Part shown: positions 28,671 through 37,585 of the stretch, one piece after another
Numbering within the stretch: position 1 is the stretch's first letter
Layout of the letters: every line of letters starts with the position of its first letter
NCBI GenBank assembly: GCA_028292245.1
Contig: JAQGMS010000220.1
Span: 1-38,167, forward strand
DNA: 38,167 nucleotides
Source of the DNA: Ramlibacter sp.
Lineage (GTDB): Bacteria > Pseudomonadota > Gammaproteobacteria > Burkholderiales > Burkholderiaceae_C
Direction of reading: 5' to 3'
Made by a program: the position numbers and the translations under genes
The notes under the pieces: generated by a model
Seen by the model: only the letters and a program-made list of their open reading frames with translations
Told to the model about the DNA's origin: nothing
The model's database searches: none

Positions 28671-28684
28671 GTATTAATGACCAG
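28669..28684 (+). promoter_or_regulatory. LexA-like box over the intI start codon
   Basis: CTGTATTAATGACCAG, that is CTGT-N8-CCAG, with one change from the LexA consensus CTGT-N8-ACAG. It overlaps the putative -10 and the ATG of intI. SOS control of integron integrases through such boxes is established for other integrons. The match here is direct but binding is inferred. Confidence 0.72.
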
Positions 28685-29732
28685 CAATAACACATTGGCC
28701 ATTCCGAGCGGTTCCGACAAGCCTGTCTTCACTGCGGTGCGCTTGCTCGACCAAGTGCGCGAGCGCTTGCGCTACCTGCACTACAGCTTGAATACCGAGC
28801 AGGCTTATGTGTATTGGGTGCGTTGGTTCGTACGGCACAGCGGCCTGCGCCACCCGCGCACGCTCGGCAAGCCCGAAGTGGAAGCATTCCTGTCGATGTT
28901 GGCCACCGAAAGGAAGGTTTCGGTTTCCACGCACCGGCAGGCGCTAAGCGCCCTGCTGTTTCTCTACAAGGAGGTGCTGGGGCAGGAATTGCCGTGGATG
29001 CAGGAGATCGGCCGACCGGTGGCCGCGCGGCGCATCCCGTCGGTGCTGACCGTGCCGGAAGTGCAGCGCGTGCTGGATCTGATGGAGGGCGAATCCGGCT
29101 TGCTCGCACGGCTGCTCTACGGCACCGGCATGAGGCGCAACGAGGGCCTTTGCCTTCGCGTGAAGGACCTGGACTTCGATCGCCACGCGATCGTCGTGCG
29201 TGACGGCAAGGGCGGCAAGGATCGGGTGGTGATGTTGCCGCGCTCGCTGGAGCAAGCCCTGCATGTGCAATTGGCACGCTCGCACGGCCTGTGGACCGCC
29301 GACCGTGCGGCACAACGGCCCGGCGTCTCCATGCCTCACGCGCTCGAAGCAAAATACCCTCGCGCGGGCCAGTCTTGGGCTTGGCATTGGGTGTTCCCGT
29401 CGCCCACTATCGCTACCGATCCGCGCAGCGGCATCGAGCGGCGTCACCACCTCTACGAGCAACGCCTGCAGCGCGCATTGCGCAAGGCCGTCGCCCTCGC
29501 CGGCATCGTCAAGCCGGTTTCCGTGCACACACTGCGCCACTCCTTCGCCACGCACTTGCTGCAATCCGGCACCGACATCCGCACCGTGCAGGAGCTGCTG
29601 GGCCACAGCGATGTGAGCACCACCATGATCTATACGCACGTGCTCAAGGTGGCGGCGGGTGGCACTTCGAGTCCGCTGGATGCACTGGCTCCGGTGCAGG
29701 CGGTCAAGGAGCCGGAAGCGGCTTACGCCTGA
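28677..29732 (+). CDS. intI: IntI integron integrase
   Basis: Tyrosine recombinase that inserts and excises cassettes, 351 residues. The catalytic residues are present: R in [20 protein letters not shown] in GKGGKDR, the H-x-x-R box [13 protein letters not shown] in [10 protein letters not shown], and Y in MIYTHVLK. The diagnostic IntI insert is there between the first R and HxxR boxes: [20 protein letters not shown], which folds into the attC-binding helix. It is transcribed away from the array. The ATG at 28677 is chosen for its LexA box overlap; a GTG at 28644 would add 11 residues. Confidence 0.96.
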   Translation: MTSNNTLAIPSGSDKPVFTAVRLLDQVRERLRYLHYSLNTEQAYVYWVRWFVRHSGLRHPRTLGKPEVEAFLSMLATERKVSVSTHRQALSALLFLYKEVLGQELPWMQEIGRPVAARRIPSVLTVPEVQRVLDLMEGESGLLARLLYGTGMRRNEGLCLRVKDLDFDRHAIVVRDGKGGKDRVVMLPRSLEQALHVQLARSHGLWTADRAAQRPGVSMPHALEAKYPRAGQSWAWHWVFPSPTIATDPRSGIERRHHLYEQRLQRALRKAVALAGIVKPVSVHTLRHSFATHLLQSGTDIRTVQELLGHSDVSTTMIYTHVLKVAAGGTSSPLDALAPVQAVKEPEAAYA

Positions 29733-29755
29733 GAGAAGGGCCGGACAGCCCTCCC

Positions 29756-31633
29756 CTACATCCCCATCATTTCCTCGAACCGCTCGCTGCTTTGCTGCTG
29801 CAGCGCCCACATTTCCGCGTAGCGTCCGCCCTTGGCCAGCAATTCGTTGTGCGTGCCGCGCTCGATGATGCGGCCGGCTTCCAGCACCAGGATTTCATGC
29901 GCGTCCACCACCGTCGACAAGCGGTGCGCGATGACCAGCGTGGTCTTGTTCTGCGCCACGCCCTTCAGCTCGGCCTGGATGGCGCGCTCGTTGGCCGAGT
30001 CCAGCGCCGACGTGGCCTCGTCGAAGATCATGATGGGCGGGTTCTTCAGCAGCGTGCGCGCGATGGCCACGCGCTGCTTCTCGCCGCCCGATAGCTTCAG
30101 GCCGCGCTCGCCCACCATGGTGCCGTAGCCCTTGGGCGTGGACTCGATGAAGCCGTGGATGCGCGCCGCGCGCGCGGCCTCCTCCACTTCGGCGCGGCTG
30201 GCGCCGGGACGGCCGTAGGCGATGTTGTATTCCACCGTGTCGTTGAACAGCACGGTGTCCTGCGGCACGATGCCGATCGCCTGCCGCACGCTGGCCTGCG
30301 TCACTTCGCGGATGTCCTGGCCGGCGATGGTGATGCGGCCTCCAGCCGCAGGAGGGCTGCCCGGAATGCCGACGTCGTAGAAGCGGTACAGCAGGCGCGC
30401 CAAGGTGCTCTTGCCCGAACCTGAGGGCCCGACCACGGCCACTGTCTTGCCGGCCGGGATTTCGAAAGTCACGTGGTGCAGGATCTGGCGCGCGGGCTCG
30501 TAAGCGAAGCTGACGTTTTCGAAGCGGACGGTAGGCGCATGCAGGTCGCGCAACGGCTGCGCACCCGCATGGTCGGCCACCTCGCGTTCCTTTTCCAGCA
30601 GCACGAACATCTTGTCCAGGTCCGTCAGGCTCTGCTTGATCTCGCGGTACAGCACGCCCAAAAAGTTCAGTGGGATGTACAGCTGGATCATGAAGGCGTT
30701 GACCATCACCAGGTCGCCCAGGGTCATGGTGCCGTTGACCACGCCCTGCGTGGCACGCCACAGCATCGCCACCAGGCCGATCGCGATGATCAATTGCTGG
30801 CCGGTGTTGAGCATCGACAGCGTGGTCTGGCTCTTCAGCCGCGCGCGCCGCAATTTCTGCAGGCTCTCGTCGTAGCGGCTGGCCTCGAAGCCCTCGTTGT
30901 TGAAGTACTTCACCGTCTCGTAGTTCAGCAGCGAATCCACCGCCTTGGTGTGGGCGGCCGAGTCGAACTCGTTGGCTTCCTTGCGGAACTGGGTGCGCCA
31001 CTCGGTCACGCTGACGCTGAAGGTGATGTACACCACCAGCGCCGCCAGCGTGATCCAGGCGAACCAGGCGTCGAACTTCACGCCCAGGATGGTGAGCACC
31101 AGCACCACCTCGATCAGCGTGGGCACGATGCTGAACAGCGAATACGAGATCAGCGATTCGATGCCGCGCACGCCGCGCTCGATGTCGCGCGTCATGCCGC
31201 CGGTCTGGCGCTCCAGGTGGAAGCGCAGGCTGAGCGCGTGCAGGTGCCGGAAGGTTTCCAGCGCGATGCTGCGGGCCGCGCCCTGGGTGGCCTTGGAAAA
31301 CACCAGTTCGCGCAGTTCGGTGAACAGCGACGTCGAAAGCCGCAGCAGGCCATAAGCCAGCAGCAGGCCGGCCGGCACTACCAGGATCGCCGTCGGGTCG
31401 CCCGGCTTGAACGACATGGCGTCCACCAGGTTCTTCAGCAGCACCGGCACGCCCACGTTGGCCAGTTTGGCGCCCACCATGAACACCAGCGCCCCGACAA
31501 CGCGCAATTTGTACTGCCACAGGTACGGGAACAGGCGCTTGAGGGTGTCCCAGTCGGTATGGGTGCGCGGCGGGGCCCCGGCAGCGGGGGAAGGGGCGGG
31601 GGAGGAAGAAGCTATTTCGCCGGCACGGCGCAT
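29756..31633 (-). CDS. Atm1/HMT1-type ABC exporter
   Basis: Half-size ABC transporter fused to its ATPase, 625 residues. Six membrane helices occupy about residues 30-330, with the family stretch LETFRHLHALSLRFHLERQTGGMTRDIERG in the coupling region. The ATPase has Walker A GPSGSGKST, Q-loop PQDTVLFND, signature LSGGEKQR and Walker B IMIFDEATSALD. Similarity to Atm1/NaAtm1 indicates export of glutathione-linked sulfur or metal adducts. The ATG at 31633 was chosen; a TTG at 31642 is in frame. It converges with intI, ending 23 bases from it. Confidence 0.92.
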   Translation of the reverse strand: MRRAGEIASSSPAPSPAAGAPPRTHTDWDTLKRLFPYLWQYKLRVVGALVFMVGAKLANVGVPVLLKNLVDAMSFKPGDPTAILVVPAGLLLAYGLLRLSTSLFTELRELVFSKATQGAARSIALETFRHLHALSLRFHLERQTGGMTRDIERGVRGIESLISYSLFSIVPTLIEVVLVLTILGVKFDAWFAWITLAALVVYITFSVSVTEWRTQFRKEANEFDSAAHTKAVDSLLNYETVKYFNNEGFEASRYDESLQKLRRARLKSQTTLSMLNTGQQLIIAIGLVAMLWRATQGVVNGTMTLGDLVMVNAFMIQLYIPLNFLGVLYREIKQSLTDLDKMFVLLEKEREVADHAGAQPLRDLHAPTVRFENVSFAYEPARQILHHVTFEIPAGKTVAVVGPSGSGKSTLARLLYRFYDVGIPGSPPAAGGRITIAGQDIREVTQASVRQAIGIVPQDTVLFNDTVEYNIAYGRPGASRAEVEEAARAARIHGFIESTPKGYGTMVGERGLKLSGGEKQRVAIARTLLKNPPIMIFDEATSALDSANERAIQAELKGVAQNKTTLVIAHRLSTVVDAHEILVLEAGRIIERGTHNELLAKGGRYAEMWALQQQSSERFEEMMGM

Positions 31634-31676
31634 GGGGGACAATCCGGGTTGGTTCTATTAGAGAGAGATTGTGCCC

Positions 31677-32114
31677 ATGTCAGCGAATCCCGGCGTTGCG
31701 GCGGTGCCCTTGCCCACCGACAAGGAACTGGTACTCAAGGTGATCCCCATGCCGGCGGACTGCAATGCCAATGGCGACATCTTCGGCGGCTGGGTCATGG
31801 CGCAGGTCGACCTGGCCGGCTCCGTGGTACCGGCGCGCTACGTGGACGGCCGCATGGCCACCGTCGCCGTCAACCAGTTCATCTTCAAGCAGCCGGTGCG
31901 GGTCGGCGACATCCTCTCCTTCTTCGCCGCCGTCACCCGGGTGGGCACCACCTCGGTCACGGTGCAGGTCGAGGTGTACGCCGAGCGCTTCCGCGCCCAG
32001 AAGCAATACGTCAAGGTCACGGAGGCGTCGTTGACCTATGTCGCCATCGACGAGGGCGGCAAGCCGCGGCCCATCCCCAAGCGCCGGGACATGGCGCAAC
32101 CGGAGGCCGCATGA
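31677..32114 (+). CDS. Acyl-CoA thioesterase (hot-dog fold, YciA-like)
   Basis: Hydrolyses acyl-CoA to free acid and CoA in the cytoplasm, 145 residues. Family marks are PADCNANGDIFGGWVMAQVDLAGSV, with the D-x-F/GGW helix and the aspartate of the active site, and NQFIFKQPVRVGDILSFFA. This is the YciA/BACH-like hexameric type, which prefers medium to long chains. GAGAGAGA eight bases before the ATG at 31677 decides the start. Its start is 43 bases from the divergent exporter gene, and its stop overlaps the next gene by four bases. Confidence 0.9.
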   Translation: MSANPGVAAVPLPTDKELVLKVIPMPADCNANGDIFGGWVMAQVDLAGSVVPARYVDGRMATVAVNQFIFKQPVRVGDILSFFAAVTRVGTTSVTVQVEVYAERFRAQKQYVKVTEASLTYVAIDEGGKPRPIPKRRDMAQPEAA

Positions 32115-33661
32115 GCGCGAGCGCCAATTTCCGGGCCCTTTGCTACCTGCACGCCTTCGACCAGCGCCTGCCGATCCCCAAGGGCCTGGCCTTCGAAAGC
32201 CTGCTGCGTACCTGCAAGCTCGACTACTCGGTGCTGAGCCTGCAGCGCATCGACGTGTTCCTGGACGCGCTGCGCAAGACCGGCAAGTTGCGCCAGGACA
32301 CCTACCTGGACGACCCGGCCGCGCAGAACCTGCTGTTCCTGCTGGCCTATTACGTGGGTGAAGTCATCGCCCGCACGCTGCGCAGCCCGCCGCAGTGGCT
32401 GACTCATGACGAGGCGGTTGCCCTGTATCCAGGCAGCCAGCCCGGTGGCCCGGGCTTCGAGAACAGCGTCATCCTGGCCTTCCCGGGCCTGCCGCAGGCC
32501 AAGGGTAAGACCTACGCGCCGCTGGTGTCACTGACCTCGCGCCTGTTCGGCGAACCTTCGGACAAGGGCGTGCTGTACAGCGCCGGCTACTTCCTGCCGG
32601 CGGAAGCCAGCGCGCAGCCCGCCTCGCAGAAGGCCTCACCGCCCCTGCCGCCGCAGCCGGCCTGGCACCAGGCGGCCGGCGCGGCAGCCCCCGGTGTGCT
32701 GGCCCTGGACACCGAGCGGCCGGCCTGGGCCTCCGACGATGAATTGCGCGTCGTGTTCGACAGCGGCCCGGCGCTGCTGCGCAAGGGCCGCGTGGTCTGG
32801 GGCGCAGTCGTCAAGGCCGACAAGGACCTGGAGGTGCCCGGCGACCTCGAGGGCGCGCCCGGCGAAATCCTGTACGACCCGAATGGGCGCGTGCCCTCCG
32901 CCGACCTGCACGAGGTGGCGGGCTTGATCCGCTCGCTGGCGGGTCGCACCCCGGACGACCCGGCCACCGCGAACATCGCGCAGTACCTTGCGTCGGAAGG
33001 CAAGCGCGTGTTCGGCCTGGAGCTGCCGCCCGGCATCGTGGCCTATCCGCTCAAGCTGTCCAGCACCTGGTTCGACCGGGCATCGCTGCCCGGCGGCGTG
33101 CTGGTCCAGCCGGTGGTGCCGGTGCTGGTGTCCGACGAGCAGCCGGGCGTGGTGATGCCGCTGCCCGGCGGCAGCTGGCCGCAGGCCTTGCTGGATGCGT
33201 GGATGCCCGCCGCGAAAGCCGCGGCCGCCATGGCACCCGTTGCGCGGCGTGCGCCCTCCGGCGTCTACGAGCCGCCGCAGGAGCTCGCGCACCTGAAGCC
33301 GGTGAGCGTGGTCGAGGAAGGATTCATCTGGTTCAAGGGCGACAACGGCGTCGAGCGCGACTACGTGAAGGCCCGCGCGGCTTGGGAAAAAGGCGCCGAA
33401 GCCGGCAACGCGGCAAGCCTGCACGGGCTCGGCCAGCTGTACGAAGGCGGCCTGGGCGTAGCGGCCGACTTGAAGCGCGCCCTGGAGTACTACGACCGCG
33501 CCGCCGAGAAGAACTACGCGCCGGCTGCGGCCTCCGCGGCGAAGGCCCGCACGGCCCCGAAACCCACGCCCGCGCCGTCCGCCGACAGCGACTACTCGAC
33601 GCTGCCGCCGGATGAAACGCCGCCCAGCGGCCTGCTCGGCCGGCTGTTCGGCCGCAAGTAG
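32111..33661 (+). CDS. Sel1-repeat (TPR-like) protein, function unknown
   Basis: Protein of 516 residues. The N-terminal part (residues 1-170) is helical and contains SVLSLQRIDVFLDALRKTG and QNLLFLLAYYVGEVIAR. The middle is rich in Pro, Ala and Gln (about 170-200), followed by a beta-rich domain (PSADLHEVAGLIRSL). Near residue 420 Sel1 repeats appear: DYVKARAAWEKGAEAGNAAS and LHGLGQLYEGGLGVAADLKRALEYYDRAAEKNY. It ends in a Pro-rich tail. No secretion signal is seen. It is coupled to the thioesterase gene by an ATGA overlap. I do not recognise the full family. Confidence 0.82.
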   Translation: MSASANFRALCYLHAFDQRLPIPKGLAFESLLRTCKLDYSVLSLQRIDVFLDALRKTGKLRQDTYLDDPAAQNLLFLLAYYVGEVIARTLRSPPQWLTHDEAVALYPGSQPGGPGFENSVILAFPGLPQAKGKTYAPLVSLTSRLFGEPSDKGVLYSAGYFLPAEASAQPASQKASPPLPPQPAWHQAAGAAAPGVLALDTERPAWASDDELRVVFDSGPALLRKGRVVWGAVVKADKDLEVPGDLEGAPGEILYDPNGRVPSADLHEVAGLIRSLAGRTPDDPATANIAQYLASEGKRVFGLELPPGIVAYPLKLSSTWFDRASLPGGVLVQPVVPVLVSDEQPGVVMPLPGGSWPQALLDAWMPAAKAAAAMAPVARRAPSGVYEPPQELAHLKPVSVVEEGFIWFKGDNGVERDYVKARAAWEKGAEAGNAASLHGLGQLYEGGLGVAADLKRALEYYDRAAEKNYAPAAASAAKARTAPKPTPAPSADSDYSTLPPDETPPSGLLGRLFGRK

Positions 33662-33666
33662 CGCCG

Positions 33667-34467
33667 CTAGAACTTGCCGTGCCGGCCTTCGCCGGCGGCA
33701 AAGCGCGCCGCGCCTTCCAGCCCGTCGGCGATGCGCTGCTTGCTGCGCTCCCACTCGGCGTGCAGCGCATCGGGCAAGGCCTTGCCCCACTGCTCATGGG
33801 CGTTCATGCGGTCGGCGAGCATCGTGGCTTGCGGAAACTTCGCCAGTTGCTGCGCCAGTTCCACCGCGGCACTACGCGCCGTACCCTTGGGTACGACCCG
33901 GTTCGCCAGCCCCATCTGCAGCGCCTCGGCGGCTTCCACCTTGCGCCCGGTGAGGATCAGGTCCATCGCATGGCCCATGCCGATCAATCGCGGCAGCCGC
34001 ACCGTGCCGCCGTCGATCAGCGGCACGCCGAAGCGCCGGCAGTACACGCCGAAGTAGGCGTCCTGTTCCATCACGCGCATGTCGCACCACAGCGCCAGCT
34101 CCATGCCGCCCGCGACGGCGGCGCCGCTTACCGCCGCGATCACCGGCTTGGACAGCAGCAGGCGCGAAGGACCCATCGGTCCCAGGGGTTGCGCATCGTC
34201 CGGCTCGAAATCCAGCCCGGCCAGCGCGTTGGCGCCGCGCCCTTCACGTGCCAGTTGCGCGCCGCGCTGCAAATCCCAGCCGGCGCAGAAATGGCCGTTC
34301 GCGCCGTGGAACACCGCCACGCGCGCCTGGCTGTCCGCCTCGAACGCGACGAAGGCCGCGTGCAATGCGCGCGCCGTGTCCGCGTCCACCGCATTGCGGA
34401 CCTCGGGGCGATCCAGGGTCACCACCGTGACCGGCCCCAGCGTTTCGACGTGGATTGAAGCTTCCAT
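33667..34467 (-). CDS. Enoyl-CoA hydratase/isomerase family protein
   Basis: Crotonase-fold protein of 266 residues. Oxyanion-hole parts are seen at AVFHGANGHFCAGWDLQRG (around residue 60) and in AVSGAAVAGGMELALWCDMRV (around 110-130), where the usual glutamate of ECH position is in GGMELAL. Trans hydration of 2-enoyl-CoA or another crotonase reaction is likely. The ATG at 34467 was chosen because the longer frame from 34527 runs into the divergent liv promoter. The gene is divergent from livH with about 127 bases between. Confidence 0.9.
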   Translation of the reverse strand: MEASIHVETLGPVTVVTLDRPEVRNAVDADTARALHAAFVAFEADSQARVAVFHGANGHFCAGWDLQRGAQLAREGRGANALAGLDFEPDDAQPLGPMGPSRLLLSKPVIAAVSGAAVAGGMELALWCDMRVMEQDAYFGVYCRRFGVPLIDGGTVRLPRLIGMGHAMDLILTGRKVEAAEALQMGLANRVVPKGTARSAAVELAQQLAKFPQATMLADRMNAHEQWGKALPDALHAEWERSKQRIADGLEGAARFAAGEGRHGKF

Positions 34468-34594
34468 TTGCGCGATTACACCGCAATCGGTCACTGCCGG
34501 TCCAGTTGGCGGAAAGGATTCGGGCAAGCCCTGTACATGATCCGCCCCGCTCGCAGCTATAACCGGGCGACAAGAAAGAAAGACTGGAGAGACG

Positions 34595-35470
34595 GTGCAA
34601 TTCGTTCAACTGGTGATCAGCGGCATCTCGCAGGGATGCATCTACGGGCTGATCGCGCTGGGCTTCGTGCTCATCTACAAAGCCACCGAGACCGTGAGCT
34701 TCGCCCAGGGCGAGCTCATGATGCTGGGCGCCTTCTGCGGCCTGGCGTCGATGACCTTCATGGGTTTCCCGTTCTGGCTGGCGGTGGTGAGCGCGATCGC
34801 CGCGATGGCGCTGTTCGGCGTGCTGCTCGAGCGCATCATCATCCGGCCGATCCTGGGGCAGCCGGCGTTCTCGATCGTGATGCTCACCATCGGCATCGGC
34901 TACGTGGCGCGCGGCGTCATCACCATGATCCCCGGCATCGGCACCGAGACCCACAGCCTGCCGGTGCCGTACAAGGACGAGGTGTGGAACGTCGGCCCGC
35001 TGGTGCTCAACGCGGAGCAGATGGTGGTGATCGGCGCCACCGCGGTGCTGTGCGCGCTGCTGTTCACGGTGTTCAGGTACAGCAAGATCGGCATCGCGAT
35101 GCAGGCCTCGTCGCAGAACCAATTGGCCGCCTATTACATGGGCATCCCGGTCAAGCAGCTCAACGGGTTGGTCTGGGGCCTCGCCTCGGCCGTGGCCGCG
35201 GTCGCCGGCCTGCTGCTCGCGCCGATCACCTTCGTGCATGCCAACATGGGCTTCATCGGATTGAAGGCGTTCCCTGCCGCCGTGGTGGGCGGCTTCGGCA
35301 GCCTGCCCGGCGCCATCGTCGGCGGCCTGGTCATCGGCATCGTCGAATCGCTCTCGGGCTTCTACCTGCCGCAGGGCTTCAAGGACATCGCCGCGTACAT
35401 CGTGGTGCTGGTCATGCTGATGGTCAAGCCCAACGGCCTGTTCGGCGAAACGCTCCGCAAAAAAGTCTGA
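34595..35470 (+). CDS. livH: LivH, branched-chain amino acid ABC transporter permease
   Basis: Inner-membrane subunit of a branched-chain amino acid importer, 291 residues with about eight spans. It has the LivH pattern QLVISGISQGCIYGLIALGFVLIYKATETVSFAQGELMML, then GIAMQASSQNQLAAYYMGI and AFPAAVVGGFGSLPGAIVGG. The start is GTG at 34595, with GGAGA about six bases upstream. It is the first gene of livH-livM-livG-livF. The binding protein (LivK) is not in the window. Confidence 0.94.
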   Translation: MQFVQLVISGISQGCIYGLIALGFVLIYKATETVSFAQGELMMLGAFCGLASMTFMGFPFWLAVVSAIAAMALFGVLLERIIIRPILGQPAFSIVMLTIGIGYVARGVITMIPGIGTETHSLPVPYKDEVWNVGPLVLNAEQMVVIGATAVLCALLFTVFRYSKIGIAMQASSQNQLAAYYMGIPVKQLNGLVWGLASAVAAVAGLLLAPITFVHANMGFIGLKAFPAAVVGGFGSLPGAIVGGLVIGIVESLSGFYLPQGFKDIAAYIVVLVMLMVKPNGLFGETLRKKV

Positions 35471-35487
35471 GCACCAACCACAAGAAC

Positions 35488-36573
35488 ATGCGATTCATCT
35501 TCAAGACCGGTTACGAGCAGGACATCAGGCTGGCCAAGCACGGCGGCCAGGTGTTCTGGTACAGCCTGCTGATGCTGGTGCTGCTGGCCGCGCCCTGGGT
35601 GTTCGCCGAATACTGGCTGGCGCAACTCACGCTGGTGCTCATCTACTCCATCACCGGCCTGGGCTTGATGCTGTTGGCCGGCTTCACCGGCCTCTTCTCG
35701 ATCGGCCACGCCGCGTTCCTGGGCGTCGGCGCCTACACCCAGGCCGTGTTGACCAACATGGGGGTACCGTTTCCGCTGGCACTAGTGGCGGCGGGCCTGC
35801 TGTCGGCGGCAGTGGGCGTCGTGGTCGGGCTTCCGGCGCTGCGGGTCAAGGGCATCTACCTGGGCATCGCCACGCTGTCGTTCGGTTTCATCGTCGAGGA
35901 AGTTCTCGCGCGCTGGGAGTCGGTGACCGGCGGCAACGCCGGCATCCACGTCAAGAAGCCCGACCTGCTCGGCGGCGGCCTGCTGCAGGTCACGTCGGCG
36001 TCCGGCTTCTATTTCATCTGCCTGGTGATCGCGGTGGTCGCGACGCTGGCGATCCTCAACCTGCTGCGCTCACCGACCGGGCGCGCCTTCGTCGCCATCC
36101 GCGATTCGGAGATCTCGGCGCAGAGCATGGGCATCCATCTCGCGCGCTACAAGACGCTGTCGTTCGCGCTGTCGGCGGCGTTGGCGGGCCTCGGCGGCGC
36201 GCTCTACGCCCATAACCTCTCTTTCATCTCGCCCGACCAGTTCAACATCCTGCAGTCGATCGACCTGTTGCTGATGGTGGTGATCGGCGGCCTGGGGTCG
36301 GTGCACGGTGCATTCCTCGGCGCGATCTTCCTGATCACCATGCCGCAGGTGATAGCGATGGTGAAGGACTACCTGCCCCCGGTGATCGGCCAGGCGCCCG
36401 GCCTGCAGGGCCTGGTCTACGGCGCGGTGCTGATCGCCTTCGTGATGTTCGAGCCGCTGGGCATCTACGGCCGCTGGCTGAAGGTGCGCACCTACCTGCA
36501 ACTGTTCCCGTTCTACCGCAAGGGCCTGTTCAAGCGGCAGAAGTCCTTCCAGAAATCGGACAGGTTGAAATGA
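35488..36573 (+). CDS. livM: LivM, branched-chain amino acid ABC transporter permease
   Basis: Second membrane subunit, 361 residues with about nine spans. The family stretches are LVLIYSITGLGLMLLAGFTGLFSIGHAAFLGVGAYTQAVL, then FVAIRDSEISAQSMGIHLARYKTLSFALSAALAGLGGALY and LLMVVIGGLGSVHGAFLGA. It starts 17 bases after livH and pairs with it in the channel. The ATG at 35488 was chosen because it gives the normal N-terminus; no strong ribosome binding site precedes it, which suggests coupling. Confidence 0.94.
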   Translation: MRFIFKTGYEQDIRLAKHGGQVFWYSLLMLVLLAAPWVFAEYWLAQLTLVLIYSITGLGLMLLAGFTGLFSIGHAAFLGVGAYTQAVLTNMGVPFPLALVAAGLLSAAVGVVVGLPALRVKGIYLGIATLSFGFIVEEVLARWESVTGGNAGIHVKKPDLLGGGLLQVTSASGFYFICLVIAVVATLAILNLLRSPTGRAFVAIRDSEISAQSMGIHLARYKTLSFALSAALAGLGGALYAHNLSFISPDQFNILQSIDLLLMVVIGGLGSVHGAFLGAIFLITMPQVIAMVKDYLPPVIGQAPGLQGLVYGAVLIAFVMFEPLGIYGRWLKVRTYLQLFPFYRKGLFKRQKSFQKSDRLK

Positions 36574-36763
36574 ATATCGTCACCGTCATGCGGGATCGGC
36601 GAGCGTCTTGGCTGTTCGCCGGTTGCAAACCCATACGGTTCCAGGCCATGGATGGCGGGTGGCCGCCGCAGCGAGGTCAAGGAGGAGGCGCTTCCAGCGC
36701 CGGGGGACACGAGTTGCGGCGGCCACCCGCCGTCCATGGCCCGCGCACACCGGTGGGGCGCAA
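36574..36763 (+). other. Gap between livM and livG with a long inverted repeat
   Basis: About 190 bases in an operon where the other gaps are short. It holds a 27-base inverted repeat at 36,644-36,670 and 36,715-36,741 (separate entry) and a small hairpin GGCGCTTCCAGCGCC in its loop. No convincing gene was seen; the short frame over it is not family-like. It may be an inserted repetitive element. Confidence 0.6.
36644..36741 (+). repeat. Long inverted repeat between livM and livG
   Basis: Arms of 27 bases: GGCCATGGATGGCGGGTGGC continuing CGCCGCA (36,644-36,670) and its complement with one mismatch (36,715-36,741), separated by 44 bases. The RNA stem would be very stable and could protect upstream livHM mRNA or reduce livGF. 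A REP-type or miniature inserted element is also possible. Confidence 0.75.
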
Positions 36764-37585
36764 ATGAACCCGCAATCCTCACCCGAACAGGCCGAAGTGT
36801 TGCTATCCGCCAAAAACCTCAGCGTGCGCTTTGGCGGCGTGCTGGCTGTCAACAACGTGAGCTTCGACGTCGAGCGCGGCGAGGTGTTCACGCTGATCGG
36901 CCCCAACGGCGCGGGCAAGACCACCGTGTTCAACCTGATCAGCCGCATCTATACGCCCACCACCGGCACCATCGAATACGAAGGCAAATTGCTCACCGAG
37001 CAGCCGCCGCACAACATCGCGTCGCTGGGCATCGCGCGCACCTTCCAGAACATCGAGCTGTTCGAATACGCCACCGTGCTGCAGAACATGCTGATCGGCT
37101 GCCACACCCACCGCAGCACCAACGTCTGGAACGATCTGTTCTTCACCGCCAAGGCGCGCCGCGGCGAGCTGCAGGCGCGGGAGAAATGCGAGAAGGTGAT
37201 CGAGTTCCTCGACCTGCAGAAGCACCGCGACTCGATGGTGGCGGGCCTGCCCTATGGCGTGCGCAAGGTGGTGGAGATGGCGCGCGCCCTGTGCACCGAG
37301 CCCAAGTTGCTGCTGCTGGACGAGCCTTCCTCCGGGCTGAACGTGGAAGAGACCGACGACATGGCCTTCTGGATCCAGGACATCAAGCATGAACTCGGCA
37401 TCACGGTGCTGATGGTCGAACACGACATGAGCCTGGTCTCCAAGGTGTCCGACCGCGTGCTGGCGATGAACCAGGGCGAGGTGCTGGCCATGGGCACGCC
37501 GCGCGAGGTGCAGGACGACCCGGGCGTGATAGAGGCCTACCTGGGCTCGGTCGACGACGTGAGCAGCCTGCGGAGGGCAGCATGA
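36764..37585 (+). CDS. livG: LivG, branched-chain amino acid ABC transporter ATPase
   Basis: First ATPase of the importer, 273 residues. It has Walker A GPNGAGKTT in TLIGPNGAGKTTVFNLIS, a family motif GIARTFQNIELFEYATVLQNMLIG (Q-loop), the signature region LPYGVRKVVEMARAL in place of a classical LSGGQ, and Walker B LLLLDEPSSGLN. The LPYG form is common in LivG. It starts after the long inverted repeat and ends with an ATGA overlap to livF. Confidence 0.94.
   Translation: MNPQSSPEQAEVLLSAKNLSVRFGGVLAVNNVSFDVERGEVFTLIGPNGAGKTTVFNLISRIYTPTTGTIEYEGKLLTEQPPHNIASLGIARTFQNIELFEYATVLQNMLIGCHTHRSTNVWNDLFFTAKARRGELQAREKCEKVIEFLDLQKHRDSMVAGLPYGVRKVVEMARALCTEPKLLLLDEPSSGLNVEETDDMAFWIQDIKHELGITVLMVEHDMSLVSKVSDRVLAMNQGEVLAMGTPREVQDDPGVIEAYLGSVDDVSSLRRAA

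Noticed and set aside
28501-28732. Small minus-strand frames in the attI region
   Set aside because: They overlap the intI start and its LexA-like box, have no family resemblance and no ribosome binding site.
30473-33661. Very long plus-strand open frame of about 1060 codons
   Set aside because: Only its last 516 codons (from 32,111) are a real protein; the first part is antisense to the ABC exporter and the thioesterase frame, rich in His, Arg and Gln as expected of a shadow frame in GC-rich DNA.
36570-36767. Short plus-strand frame between livM and livG
   Set aside because: It is made largely of the long inverted repeat and overlaps both neighbours.
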